NCBI RefSeq assembly: GCF_000422485.1
Contig: NZ_KE383851.1
Location: forward strand, 27,471-91,470
Reading direction: 5' to 3'
Length of the DNA stretch: 64,000 bases
From: Paenibacillus pasadenensis DSM 19293
GTDB lineage: Bacteria; Bacillota; Bacilli; Paenibacillales; Paenibacillaceae
In this document: positions 44,669 through 54,702 of the stretch, one piece after another
Layout: every line of letters begins with the position of its first letter
Numbering within the stretch: position 1 is the first letter of the stretch
Translations under genes and position numbers: made by a program
Notes under the pieces: model-generated
What the model was told of the DNA's origin: nothing
What the model saw: only the letters and a program-made list of their open reading frames with translations
Database searches by the model: none

Positions 44669-45235
44669 ATGAAAAAGGGAATGACCGTGCTGATTCTGCT
44701 GGCCGCGGTGCTGGCCGGAGGCTGGATCTGGATGGACCGGGCGGACATGCCGCTCGGCGCAGGATTGTTCTCGGGCGGCCAAGACGCCAAGCCCAAGGAA
44801 GGCTACGATGCGCCCGCGTTCTCTCTCCCCGGGCTGGACGATAAGACCTATGCGGTCGGCGGCGCTCGCGAGAAGCCGGTGCTGGTCAATTTCTGGGCCT
44901 CCTGGTGCGGCCCGTGCGACGCCGAAGCGCCGGATTTGCAGGAGCTGTTCGAGAAGTACGGCGACCGGATCGATTTTTACGGCGTCAACTCGACGGACTA
45001 CGACCGCGAGCGCGACGCGCGCGCCTTCGTCGACGAGAAGAAGCTGACGTTCCCGATTCCGATGGACCGGGACGGTGTGGCTACGAAGGCGTACAAGGTC
45101 AGCAACTTCCCGACCTCGCTGCTGATCGGAACGGACGGCAAGGTGAGGGAGCGCATTACCGGCGTCATCACGAAAAAGCAGTGGGAGCAGAAGCTGGACG
45201 ATCTGCTCGCGCAGCCGCGGCAGCCCGGCGCCTGA
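44669..45235 (+). CDS. TlpA/ResA-like thiol-disulfide oxidoreductase
   Basis: The 188-residue protein has an N-terminal membrane anchor (MKKGMTVLILLAAVLAGGWIW) and a thioredoxin domain with NFWASWCGPCDAEAPDLQEL (C80, C83), and the cis-Pro in VSNFPTSLLIG. Relatives such as ResA reduce disulfides outside the membrane in cytochrome c assembly. No cytochrome genes lie next to it, so the partner is unknown. GAAGGAAGG precedes the ATG. Confidence 0.93.
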   Translation: MKKGMTVLILLAAVLAGGWIWMDRADMPLGAGLFSGGQDAKPKEGYDAPAFSLPGLDDKTYAVGGAREKPVLVNFWASWCGPCDAEAPDLQELFEKYGDRIDFYGVNSTDYDRERDARAFVDEKKLTFPIPMDRDGVATKAYKVSNFPTSLLIGTDGKVRERITGVITKKQWEQKLDDLLAQPRQPGA

Positions 45236-45239
45236 AGCC

Positions 45240-45396
45240 GGACGGGCAGCCGGGACGGACGGGTGAATCGGACAGCCGGATTGGACAGCCGGATTGGACA
45301 GCCGGATTGGACAGCCGGGACGGACAGTCGAATCGGACAGCCGAATGGGACAGCCGGACGGGCAGCCGGGCGGACAGTCGGAACGGGCGCTGGATC
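45240..45396 (+). repeat. 13-bp minisatellite (about 10 units)
   Basis: Three perfect GGACAGCCGGATT units (45270-45282, 45283-45295, 45296-45308) are followed by degenerate units (45309, 45322, 45335, 45348, an 11-base unit at 45361, 45372) and preceded by a partial array from 45240. The array starts 5 bases after the TlpA-like gene's stop and lies before a terminator. Confidence 0.92.
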
Positions 45397-45474
45397 GGAC
45401 CGTGGCGAGACGCTCCCGCTCGGCGGCGCGGCGGTGCGATCGAACGGCCCCTCGGGGCTCGCAGGCGCGGACAC

Positions 45475-45510
45475 AAAAAAGGCAGCTCCCCTTGTCGGGA
45501 GCTGCCTTTT
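45475..45510. terminator. Bidirectional terminator between the minisatellite and cimA
   Basis: AAAAGGCAGCTCCC pairs with GGGAGCTGCCTTTT around CTTGTC. Confidence 0.93.
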
Positions 45511-45521
45511 GGCATATCGAA

Positions 45522-47141
<1,620 letters not shown>

Positions 47142-47335
47142 AGACGAACGAATCCCCCTTTGATGTGTTGCCGCATTCATGCGCAGAAGTATTGGGTGAA
47201 AGATTACTTTATTATAACACCGCGGCTGCGCAGGATAGAAGAGAAAGTGCAATTTTTCCTCGCGGTTGACCCTCGGGAAGGGCGGGGGTATGCTTCTAGT
47301 ACAAGGACGAGGACTGCGGAAAAGGAGGCGCTCTC

Positions 47336-48619
47336 ATGGAGAAGCGGGAAGAGGGCCGGGAGGCGCGGAAGGGACGGGTCGTCCTGCATCTGGACATGAA
47401 CGCCTTCTACTGCTCGGTCCACGAGGCCGAGGAGCCGGAAAAATACGCCGGCAAGCCGACGGCGGTAGCGGGCAGCGTGGAGCTGCGCAAAGGCATCATC
47501 GTCACCTGCTCGTATCCGGCCCGCGCCAAAGGCGTGCGCACCGGCATGACCGTCCGCCAGGGACTGCAGCTCTGTCCCGAGCTGATGCTGATCCGGCCGG
47601 ACTTCGACCTGTACCGGCGCTATTCCCAAGGCTTCCGGCAGATCGCCGCCTCCTATACGCCGATCATGGAGACGGTGTCGATCGACGAATGCTACCTGGA
47701 CATCACCGGCTCGTCGCTGTTCGGGTCCCCGCTCGAGATCGCGGAGACGATCCAGCGCCGCATCCGGCTCGAGTGGTCGCTGCCGTGCTCGGTCGGCATC
47801 GGCCCGAACAAGCTGCTCGCCAAGATGGCGTCGGACATGAAGAAGCCGTCGGGCCTGACGGTGCTGCGCATCCGCGACGTGCCGCGGCTGCTCTGGGACA
47901 AGCCGTGCGACCAGCTGTTCGGCATCGGGCGCAAGACGGCCGACAAGCTGCGCAAGCTGAACATCCGCACGATCGGCCAGCTCGCGGCGGCGGACGAGAC
48001 GCTGCTGCTGTCGCAGTTCGGCGTGTACGGGCCGCATATGAAGGAGGCCGCGAACGGCATCGACCGCTCGCCTGTGCGCGAGACGAAGGAAGCGAGCAAG
48101 TCGGTCGGCCATACGACGACGCTGCCCGCCAACGTCTCCGCCCGGCCGGAGATCCACCGCGTGCTGCTCAATCTCGCCGACCAGACAGCGCGCCGCATGC
48201 GCCGCAAGGGCTTCGTCGCCGGCTGCGTGCAGATTACGGTGCGGCTGCCGGACATGACGACCTATACGCGCTCCCGCACGCTGGACAAGCCGCTCGAGGA
48301 CGCGGCGAGCATCCATCGCGAAGCCTGCCGCCTGTTCGACGAGCATTGGCCGCGGCCGGAGCCGGTGCGGCTGCTCGGCATTACGCTCCAGAGCCTGCAG
48401 CCCAAGGACAGCGCGGCGGTGCAGCTCGATCTGTTCGAATACGAGCAGGAGCCTCGGCGGGAGGCGCTGACCAAGGCGATGGACGCGCTGCGCGACAAGT
48501 TCGGAGAGAGCGCCGTGCTGACGGCGGGCATGCTCGGAGAGGATCCGTCGGCGCTCATCCGCAACCGCAAGCTGCGCGGCACCTCCTTGCAAATCGATGA
48601 GGATTTTGTTATAAATTGA
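47336..48619 (+). CDS. dinB: DNA polymerase IV (Y-family)
   Basis: The 427-residue protein has Y-family active-site blocks VVLHLDMNAFYCSVHEAEEP (D20) and METVSIDECYLDITGS (D117, E118), the helix-hairpin region GIGRKTADKLRKLNI, a little-finger domain, and a C-terminal QLDLF clamp-binding motif (AVQLDLFEYEQEP). It carries out error-prone translesion synthesis. AAAAGGAGG precedes the ATG by about 8 bases. I found no LexA box upstream. Confidence 0.95.
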   Translation: MEKREEGREARKGRVVLHLDMNAFYCSVHEAEEPEKYAGKPTAVAGSVELRKGIIVTCSYPARAKGVRTGMTVRQGLQLCPELMLIRPDFDLYRRYSQGFRQIAASYTPIMETVSIDECYLDITGSSLFGSPLEIAETIQRRIRLEWSLPCSVGIGPNKLLAKMASDMKKPSGLTVLRIRDVPRLLWDKPCDQLFGIGRKTADKLRKLNIRTIGQLAAADETLLLSQFGVYGPHMKEAANGIDRSPVRETKEASKSVGHTTTLPANVSARPEIHRVLLNLADQTARRMRRKGFVAGCVQITVRLPDMTTYTRSRTLDKPLEDAASIHREACRLFDEHWPRPEPVRLLGITLQSLQPKDSAAVQLDLFEYEQEPRREALTKAMDALRDKFGESAVLTAGMLGEDPSALIRNRKLRGTSLQIDEDFVIN

Positions 48620-48669
48620 TGTGTACAGACAGGCTGATAACGGGTAAGAATACTCTTATCCGATTATAA

Positions 48670-48942
<273 letters not shown>

Positions 48943-48962
48943 ATCATCGACGCTCTCATGCC

Positions 48963-48991
48963 GCCTGCCCGGATACCCGGGCAGGCTTTTT
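48963..48991 (+). terminator. Terminator of the ferredoxin gene
   Basis: GCCTGCCCGG (48963-48972) pairs with CCGGGCAGGC (48977-48986) and is followed by five T. Confidence 0.92.
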
Positions 48992-49078
48992 CGCGGTTCG
49001 GGACCGCGGCCTCATGGAGACGGCGCGCCGAATTGCCGATAGTACACCTTGAAGGGCGCACGGAAGGAGCGGATGCGG

Positions 49079-50560
49079 GTGGACGAAAAGGAACAAGGCG
49101 GAAGCGGAGGCGGGCCGCAGGAAGGGGAGACCGCCGCGCGGCAGCGGCTGGAGGAGCTCAAGCGCTATCTGGCCTCCAATCCATCGAACCGGATGGCTTG
49201 GTTTTTGCTGGGCAAGACCTACGCCTCGCTGGGCAAGGAAGGAAAGGCCAATTACTGCTATCTGCGATCGGGTCCGATCTACGAGGCGTATGAGAACGAG
49301 CCTCATCCGTTCGAAAATCTGGCCGCCGAGGACTGGCTGGACCGCTGGAACGAGCCGCGGCGCGGGGGCGTCGCCAGAACGGCGCTGCGCGCTGCCATCT
49401 TGATCGCGGCCGGCCTGGCGCTGCTTCCGGCGGCGTCCTGGGCGCCGGGAACGGCGCTGCCGGCGACGGTGGACAAGCCCGGCGGACAGCCGGCTGCCGT
49501 CTCCAAGCCGGCGCAGCGCGACGGGGACGGGAGCGGCATCGGCATTGGCATAGTATGGGTCGACGGTCGGAGCTTCCCGGAAGGCGCGGCTGCCGCCGTC
49601 GACGCCTTGTCGCGAGCCGGTGGAGAGGATCGGGCGGTCGCAGCGACGCTGCCGGAGGCGGGCTCGCATTATCGCTGGCGATCGGAAGCGGCGGGAGCGG
49701 CGCTGGCCAGCCGCGCGTCTGGCGGGGACTACCTCGTGCGGGAGCCGGCCGGCCAGGAAGAATGCGGCTGCGAGAGCGGACTGTCGGCGGAAGCCGACGA
49801 AGCCGTCCGCTCCGAGAAGGCGCTGCAGGAGCAGCGCTGGTCCGTCGTGAGCGGCATCCGGAGCTTCGAGCGGCGATACGGCAAATGGCCGGCCCGCCTG
49901 GAGGACCTGCTGCGTCCTTACCCGGACAATATCCTCGCCGGCCGCGCAGACGGCATGGAGGAGCGGTTCGACGGCTGGCTGAAGGAAGCGAAGCAGCCGG
50001 CCGAGCCCGCTGCCACCGGAGCGGCCGGAGGGGCGCCTGGCGGGGCGGCGGCCGGACAGGCGACGGGCGGAGCTTCGGCCGGCCGCGGGCGTCTGGCTGC
50101 GGCGATGGCAGAAAGCTTCCGCATCGTCGTCGATACGAAGGCCCGCCGGCTCGCCGTCTTCAGCGGCCCTGTCGCGGTGCGCGTCTATGCGGCCGGGCTT
50201 GGGGGCGAGCGGACGCCGCTCGGCCGCTTCGAGATCAGCGAGAAGGTCCGCAATCCGAATGGAAGCTCGACCGGCAGCTTCGGCAGCCGCGGCATGACGC
50301 TGTCCGACACGCGCTATGCGATCCACGGAACCGACGAGCCGGACTCGATCGGCAAGGACGAGTCCCTCGGCTGCGTGCGGCTCGGGCGGGACGATGTGGA
50401 GGAGCTGTACGACCTGGTGCCGATCGGCACTCCGGTCACGATTCAGGAGGGCGGCTTGGAGCGGCTGCAGCCGGAATCCGGACAGCCGAAAAAGAGCCGC
50501 TACCGGGTCGAACCCGCGGCTCTCGAGGAGAATCCGGGCAAGCGGTACGACTGGCTGTAA
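49079..50560 (+). CDS. Membrane-anchored L,D-transpeptidase (YkuD fold)
   Basis: The 493-residue protein has an N-terminal TPR-like cytoplasmic part (LKRYLASNPSNRMAWFLLGKTYASLGKEGK), a membrane helix (about 107-128, TALRAAILIAAGLALLPAA), a long Ala/Gly-rich extracytoplasmic linker, and a C-terminal YkuD domain with YAIHGTDEPDSIGKDESLGCVRLG (catalytic His and Cys). It cross-links or anchors peptidoglycan peptides. I place the start at the GTG at 49079, 9 bases after GGAAGGAG; an ATG at 49073 is closer than usual to that site. Confidence 0.88.
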   Translation: MDEKEQGGSGGGPQEGETAARQRLEELKRYLASNPSNRMAWFLLGKTYASLGKEGKANYCYLRSGPIYEAYENEPHPFENLAAEDWLDRWNEPRRGGVARTALRAAILIAAGLALLPAASWAPGTALPATVDKPGGQPAAVSKPAQRDGDGSGIGIGIVWVDGRSFPEGAAAAVDALSRAGGEDRAVAATLPEAGSHYRWRSEAAGAALASRASGGDYLVREPAGQEECGCESGLSAEADEAVRSEKALQEQRWSVVSGIRSFERRYGKWPARLEDLLRPYPDNILAGRADGMEERFDGWLKEAKQPAEPAATGAAGGAPGGAAAGQATGGASAGRGRLAAAMAESFRIVVDTKARRLAVFSGPVAVRVYAAGLGGERTPLGRFEISEKVRNPNGSSTGSFGSRGMTLSDTRYAIHGTDEPDSIGKDESLGCVRLGRDDVEELYDLVPIGTPVTIQEGGLERLQPESGQPKKSRYRVEPAALEENPGKRYDWL

Positions 50561-50577
50561 GCCCGTCGTCCGAGCGC

Positions 50578-50718
50578 TTAGGAATATACGATCAGCAGCA
50601 CGATCATCGCGACCGCGACGACGCCGAATACAGCCGAAAAGACCGCGATCGCCTTGCGGTTCGGCTGCTCCTTTTGAACCTGCTTCATCGCCGGAGGCTT
50701 CCGTTTTGCAGCGCTCAT
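50578..50718 (-). CDS. Small single-helix membrane protein
   Basis: The 46-residue protein (MSAAKRKPPAMKQVQKEQPN, then AIAVFSAVFGVVAVAMIVLLIVYS) has a basic head and a C-terminal membrane helix. AGGGG lies 9 bases before the ATG. It lies between two convergent/divergent larger genes, tail to tail with the L,D-transpeptidase. Similar small tail-anchored proteins are common in bacilli, but I recognise no family. Confidence 0.65.
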   Translation of the reverse strand: MSAAKRKPPAMKQVQKEQPNRKAIAVFSAVFGVVAVAMIVLLIVYS

Positions 50719-50915
50719 CGTGTTCATCCCCTTTCCGATCAGCCGGCACCGCCGTCTGTCTTCCTATTGTAATCGCTTGCGCGCCGGACGGGCAATAGCC
50801 CCTGTCCGAGATAGCGGAAGTTGCCGGCTGCAAGCGCTCGCTTTCGCAGCCGCTCTTTCCTTTTGAGGCGGAACGCGATAAACTGAAGGGCAGAGCATTT
50901 TCTGTAGGAACGGGA

Positions 50916-52022
50916 GTGAAGGGGTTGCTGTATCAATCTTTTCTGAAGCCGGTGTTCTTCCGCATGGACCCGGAAAAAGCCCATCATCTGGTCATCGACG
51001 GGCTGCATCAAGCATCGCGCGTGCCGGGCATGGCCGCGATGCTGGAGAGCTTGTACGGCGTGCCTGATCAGCCCGAGCTGCGCATGGAGCTGTTCGGCCT
51101 GGACTTCCGCCATCCGGTCGGCCTCGCCGCCGGACTGGACAAGAACGCGAAGTCCGTCGCCGGATTTTCCAGCATCGGATTCGGCTTCATGGAGGTAGGC
51201 ACGGTGACGCCGCTCGCCCAGCCGGGCAACGAGCTGCCGAGGCTGTTCCGGCTCCCCTCCGACGAGGCGCTGATCAACCGGATGGGCTTCAACAACGACG
51301 GGGCGGACGCGATGGCCGGACGGCTCGCGGCGCTGGGGCGGCGCACGGTGCCCGTCTGGGTCAATATCGGCAAGAACAAGACGACGCCGAACGAGCTTGC
51401 CCACGAAGACTACATAACCTGCATCCGCAAGCTGCATGAGCATGCCGACCTGTTCGTCGTCAACATCAGCTCGCCCAATACGCCGGATCTGCGCGCGCTG
51501 CAGCACGGCGACGAGCTGCGCACGCTGCTCGCGGCGGTCACGTCGGAGATCGCCTCCCAGGCGTCCCGATCCGGCTCGCGGCCGAAGCCGGTGCTCGTCA
51601 AGATCGCCCCGGACATGACCGGCGACCAGCTCGCGCTGACGGCGGAGACGATCGCGGCGAGCGGCGTCAGCGGCATCATCGCCACCAATACGACGCTGAG
51701 CCGCGACGGGCTCGGCCATGCGAGCCGGAGCGAGGCCGGCGGCCTCAGCGGCAAGCCGCTGCGGGAGCGCTCGACGGAGGTCGTCTCCGAGCTCTACCGG
51801 ATGACCGGCGGCAGGCTGCCGATCGTCGGCTCGGGGGGCATCTTCACGGCGGAGGATGCGTACGCCAAGATCAAGGCCGGAGCGTCGCTCGTGGAGATCT
51901 ACACCTCCATGATCTATCGCGGTCCTGGCATCGTCAAGGACATCGCGGCTGGACTCGGCGCGCTGCTGCGCCGGGACGGCTATCGCTCGATCAAGGAGGC
52001 TATCGGCGCCGATCATCAATGA
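50916..52022 (+). CDS. pyrD: Dihydroorotate dehydrogenase, class 2 (quinone-linked)
   Basis: The 368-residue protein has the class 2 N-terminal helices (LKPVFFRMDPEKAHHLVIDGLH) that dock on the membrane, and FMN-barrel motifs PVGLAAGLDKNAKSVAGF, MGFNNDGADAM, FVVNISSPNTPDLRALQ with the catalytic Ser, and VGSGGIFTAEDAYAKIKAGASLVEIYTS. It oxidises dihydroorotate in pyrimidine synthesis and passes electrons to quinone. Bacillus uses a class 1B enzyme in its pyr operon, so this stand-alone class 2 gene differs from that model. GTG start with AGGAA upstream. Confidence 0.93.
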   Translation: MKGLLYQSFLKPVFFRMDPEKAHHLVIDGLHQASRVPGMAAMLESLYGVPDQPELRMELFGLDFRHPVGLAAGLDKNAKSVAGFSSIGFGFMEVGTVTPLAQPGNELPRLFRLPSDEALINRMGFNNDGADAMAGRLAALGRRTVPVWVNIGKNKTTPNELAHEDYITCIRKLHEHADLFVVNISSPNTPDLRALQHGDELRTLLAAVTSEIASQASRSGSRPKPVLVKIAPDMTGDQLALTAETIAASGVSGIIATNTTLSRDGLGHASRSEAGGLSGKPLRERSTEVVSELYRMTGGRLPIVGSGGIFTAEDAYAKIKAGASLVEIYTSMIYRGPGIVKDIAAGLGALLRRDGYRSIKEAIGADHQ

Positions 52023-52040
52023 CAGACAGGAGGCGGACGG

Positions 52041-52859
52041 ATGGACGGCCGGGATTGGAATCTTTTTTTGCAGCCTTATGAACAGGCAGTCGAGGAAATG
52101 AAGGTCAAATTCAAAACGCTCCGTTCGGAATTGAAAGCCCGGGAGTCCTACGCTCCCATCGAATTCGTCACCGGCAGGGTGAAGAAGATCTCCAGCATCC
52201 TCGACAAGGCGCGCAGGCTGAACGTGCCGATGGAGCAGCTGGAGACCGGCATCGAGGACATCGCCGGCATCCGCATCATGTGCCAGTTCGTCGACGACAT
52301 CACGCGGGTCGCCGCGATCGTCCGCTCGAGGCAGGATCTGAAGCTCGTCTACGAGAAGGACTACGTGACGAACTACAAGGACAGCGGCTACCGCAGCTAT
52401 CATATGATCGTGGAATATCCCGTGCAGACGGCGCTCGGATTCAAGAAGGTGCTCGCGGAGATCCAGATCCGCACGCTGGCGATGAATTTCTGGGCGACGA
52501 TCGAGCACTCGCTCAATTACAAGTTCAAGGAGAGCCTGCCCGATGACGTGAAGCTGCGCCTGCGCAAGGCGGCGGAGGCGGCGTTCAACCTCGACAACGA
52601 GATGTCGAGCATCCGCAGCGAGATTCTTGATGCGCAGATCGGCTTCGAGGAAGGCTCGAATATCGTCAACAAGGTGCTGAGCGACATCCAGGACCTGTAT
52701 TTCTACCGCAAGGTGCGGGAGGCGGTCCAGTTCCAGCTCAAGTTCAACGAGCTGTGGGAGCAGGGCGACACGTTCGGCCTCAAGCAGCTGTCGGGCGAGA
52801 TCCAGTCGTCGCTGCACAAGGCGCGCAAAAGCCCGCCGCAGGCCGACGAGCTCGAATAA
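52041..52859 (+). CDS. relQ: Small alarmone synthetase, RelQ/SAS1-type GTP pyrophosphokinase
   Basis: The 272-residue protein has the RelA synthetase domain without hydrolase or regulatory domains: VKKISSILDKARRLN, IEDIAGIRIMCQFVDDI, VYEKDYVTNYKDSGYRSYHMIVEYP and LAEIQIRTLAMNFWATIEHSLNYK. It makes (p)ppGpp from ATP and GDP/GTP. It is about 60 residues longer than YjbM at its C-terminus. GACAGGAGG lies before the ATG, 18 bases after pyrD; co-transcription would link an alarmone enzyme to pyrimidine synthesis. Confidence 0.92.
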   Translation: MDGRDWNLFLQPYEQAVEEMKVKFKTLRSELKARESYAPIEFVTGRVKKISSILDKARRLNVPMEQLETGIEDIAGIRIMCQFVDDITRVAAIVRSRQDLKLVYEKDYVTNYKDSGYRSYHMIVEYPVQTALGFKKVLAEIQIRTLAMNFWATIEHSLNYKFKESLPDDVKLRLRKAAEAAFNLDNEMSSIRSEILDAQIGFEEGSNIVNKVLSDIQDLYFYRKVREAVQFQLKFNELWEQGDTFGLKQLSGEIQSSLHKARKSPPQADELE

Positions 52860-52898
52860 GCCGCGCCGATCGCGCGGCCTGCAAGAAAAAGATCGCTG

Positions 52899-52928
52899 GC
52901 GGAGCCGCACGAGGCTCCGCTTTCTTTT
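52899..52928 (+). terminator. Terminator after relQ
   Basis: GCGGAGCC (52899-52906) pairs with GGCTCCGC (52913-52920), followed by TTTCTTTT. Confidence 0.85.
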
Positions 52929-52958
52929 GGCGGGAAACGAGAAGAAGGAGGGAGCGCC

Positions 52959-53759
52959 ATGAGCCGAAGAATCAGGCTGGACAAGCTGCTGTCGAGCATG
53001 GGGCATGGATCGCGGGCTGAGATCAAGCGGATCGTCAAGGCCGGCCGGGTCGCCGTCGACGGACGGACCGAGAAGGACAGCGGCAGGGTCCTCGATCCGG
53101 AGCAGGAGAAGGTGGAGCTGGACGGGCAGGCGGTCCTGTTCCGCGACAAGATCTATCTGATGCTGCACAAGCCGCCAGGCGTCATCTCGGCGACGGAGGA
53201 CGGGCGCGAGCGCACGGTGATCGACCTGCTCGCGCCGGAGGATCGGGTGCTGGAGCCGTTCCCGGTCGGCCGTCTGGACAAGGATACGGTCGGGCTGCTG
53301 CTGCTTACGAACGACGGCCAGCTCGCTCATGAGCTGCTCGCCCCGCGCAAGCATGTGCCCAAGACGTACGAGGCGCTCGTGCGGTCGGCCGAGCCGGTCG
53401 GAGAGCGCGAGGCGGAGCTGTTTCGCAGCGGGATCGAGCTGGACGACGGCTATGTGACGATGCCGGCCGAGCTGGAGACGCTCGGCTGCAAGGAAGCGGG
53501 CGCGGACGATCCCGGAGAGGAGACGGACGGCGGCGCGCTGTCGTCCGTCCGGCTGACGATCCGCGAGGGCAAGTTCCATCAGGTGAAGCGCATGTTCCAG
53601 GCCGCGGGGGGCCGGGTCGTCCATCTCAAGCGGGTCTCGATGGGACCGCTCGTCCTCGACGATCGGCTGCCGATCGGGACGTACCGGGAGCTGACCGAGG
53701 CGGAGCTCGCCTCGCTGCAGCCGGACGCGTTGAAGGCGTATCGGGAGAACCTGCGGTAA
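52959..53759 (+). CDS. 16S rRNA pseudouridine synthase, RsuA family
   Basis: The 266-residue protein has an S4 RNA-binding domain (RLDKLLSSMGHGSRAEIKRIVKAGRV, residues 6-31) and the synthase domain with catalytic Asp in FPVGRLDKDTVGLLLLTNDG (D107), KTYEALV and REGKFHQVKRMFQAAGGRVV. RsuA makes pseudouridine 516 of 16S rRNA. An acidic insert (KEAGADDPGEETDG) lies in the catalytic domain. GAAGGAGGGAGC precedes the ATG. Confidence 0.92.
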   Translation: MSRRIRLDKLLSSMGHGSRAEIKRIVKAGRVAVDGRTEKDSGRVLDPEQEKVELDGQAVLFRDKIYLMLHKPPGVISATEDGRERTVIDLLAPEDRVLEPFPVGRLDKDTVGLLLLTNDGQLAHELLAPRKHVPKTYEALVRSAEPVGEREAELFRSGIELDDGYVTMPAELETLGCKEAGADDPGEETDGGALSSVRLTIREGKFHQVKRMFQAAGGRVVHLKRVSMGPLVLDDRLPIGTYRELTEAELASLQPDALKAYRENLR

Positions 53760-53861
53760 AAAACAGCTATAGCCAAGTTGTTTCTTGCCGAAGCCTGGCA
53801 AGGTATGGCTTAATATAGATGTCGGGCCGACACATCCTCTACTGGAAGGAGGCTGATAGAA

Positions 53862-53894
53862 ATGGATCAGGCATACGAGGTGGTCTCCGCCTAA
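53862..53894 (+). CDS. 10-codon peptide ORF with perfect ribosome site (possible leader peptide)
   Basis: AAGGAGG (53846-53852) lies 9 bases before an ATG that encodes MDQAYEVVSA and then stops. The stop codon sits in the loop of a hairpin and a strong terminator follows within 50 bases. This has the form of an attenuator leader or a tiny stand-alone peptide; no family is recognised. Confidence 0.5.
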   Translation: MDQAYEVVSA

Positions 53895-53905
53895 CGGCGG
53901 AGACC
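53882..53905 (+). promoter_or_regulatory. Hairpin over the leader ORF stop codon
   Basis: GGTCTCCGCC (53882-53891) pairs with GGCGGAGACC (53896-53905) around TAAC, which contains the stop codon of the 10-codon ORF. A translating ribosome would open this stem. Confidence 0.65.
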
Positions 53906-53912
53906 CGTGCCA

Positions 53913-53948
53913 GAAGGGAGGCCGATGGCCTCCCTTCGTTTTTTTTTT
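53913..53948 (+). terminator. Strong intrinsic terminator after the leader ORF
   Basis: GAAGGGAGGCC (53913-53923) pairs with GGCCTCCCTTC (53927-53937) around GAT, followed by G and ten T. Confidence 0.95.
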
Positions 53949-54049
53949 CGGTCCAGCAGGAAATCTGTCGTTCGCAAACGAATACAATTGGAATGGCGAT
54001 ATCGCCACCCCCCATCGCAGGGGCAAATTTCGAAAGGAGGAAGCACAAA

Positions 54050-54190
54050 ATGAACAATCAAATCGTTCGTGTTGCTGCAAACGCAAAAGGCATTGTTGCC
54101 GAAAGCCGCCGTCTGGTCGTAAAGGGTCATGCAATCGAGGAGGTAGGAAACCTTGAACTACAAAAATGGAAAAGACGTGCTTCCCCCTAG
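54050..54190 (+). CDS. Small basic protein upstream of the CD3324-type regulator
   Basis: AAAGGAGG lies 9 bases before an ATG opening 46 codons, MNNQIVRVAANAKGIVAESR at the start. The 3' end overlaps the regulator's start by 38 bases in another frame. The strong ribosome site supports translation, but there is no recognisable homology. Its codon use in the first half is less GC-rich than the neighbours. Confidence 0.55.
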   Translation: MNNQIVRVAANAKGIVAESRRLVVKGHAIEEVGNLELQKWKRRASP

Positions 54191-54491
54191 CCTGCTGAAA
54201 GAGCTGCAGAAATACATCAACGGGGAATTGATCTACATCCCGAAGCAGCAGGAGCGCCGCGCCGCATGGGGCGAGCTGAGCGGATCGCGCAAGCTCATCC
54301 AGCGCCGCAACGAAGACATCTACCGCTGCTATCTGAAGGGATTGTCGCTGGCTGATCTGGAGCAGAAGTTCCACCTCTCCATCGAAAGTCTGCGCAAGAT
54401 CGTCGTCAAAATGCGCGCTGCAGGCGTCCGCCTGGAGACAGCCGCCGGAGCGCCTGCCATCCGCCATGAAGGCAGCGGCGTCCACTCCTGA
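54153..54491 (+). CDS. CD3324/Mor-type transcriptional activator-like protein
   Basis: The 112-residue protein (MNYKNGKDVLPPSLLKELQKYINGELIYIP) matches the opening of CD3324 family proteins, related to Mor activators, with RRAAWGELSGSRKLIQRRNEDIYRCYLKGLSL and a C-terminal HTH (LADLEQKFHLSIESLRKIVVKM). The TTG start has GAGGAGG upstream inside the preceding small ORF. Targets unknown; a peptide/terminator locus and a YjcZ gene flank it. Confidence 0.85.
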   Translation: MNYKNGKDVLPPSLLKELQKYINGELIYIPKQQERRAAWGELSGSRKLIQRRNEDIYRCYLKGLSLADLEQKFHLSIESLRKIVVKMRAAGVRLETAAGAPAIRHEGSGVHS

Positions 54492-54550
54492 TGCGCCCGC
54501 CGGCACGGCGGCTCGCGGAGCAGCACACCGAACCGAACTCAAGCTTAACC

Positions 54551-54591
54551 GCAAAGAACCCGCCTTTCCCGGAGAAAGGCGGGTTCTTTGC
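54551..54591. terminator. Bidirectional terminator between the regulator and YjcZ genes
   Basis: GCAAAGAACCCGCCTTT (54551-54567) pairs with AAAGGCGGGTTCTTTGC (54575-54591) around CCCGGAG. Confidence 0.92.
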
Positions 54592-54603
54592 GTCTATGCG
54601 AGC

Positions 54604-54702
54604 CTACAGCAGGAAAACTTGGGAAACGATAACGAGCAGAATGAACAGCACGAGGATCGTGGCTGTGCTGGTGTAGCCTCCACCAAAGCCTGCGACGGAC
54701 AT
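54604..54702 (-). CDS. YjcZ family sporulation miniprotein (second copy)
   Basis: The 32-residue protein, MSVAGFGGGYTSTATILVLF plus ILLVIVSQVFLL, has the Gly-rich head and terminal membrane helix of YjcZ proteins. GAGGGAATC precedes the ATG. It is co-directional with and downstream of the second DEAD-box gene. Confidence 0.9.
   Translation of the reverse strand: MSVAGFGGGYTSTATILVLFILLVIVSQVFLL

Noticed and set aside
45240-45396. Possible CRISPR array
   Set aside because: Units are only 13 bases, directly adjacent, with no unique spacers and no cas genes.
47142-47335. Possible T-box or amino-acid leader before cimA
   Set aside because: No specifier stem, T-box sequence or terminator/antiterminator pair is visible in the gap.
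53760-53861. Sigma-A promoter for the 10-codon ORF
   Set aside because: TAATAT at 53811 and TTGCCG at 53785 are 20 bases apart and the match is poor; I could not define a promoter.
50739-54554. Open frame of over 1,200 codons on the minus strand opposite pyrD, relQ and rsuA
   Set aside because: It mirrors the codon phase of three clear plus-strand genes in high-GC DNA and its translation is a low-complexity Arg/Leu/Asp-rich string with no domain.
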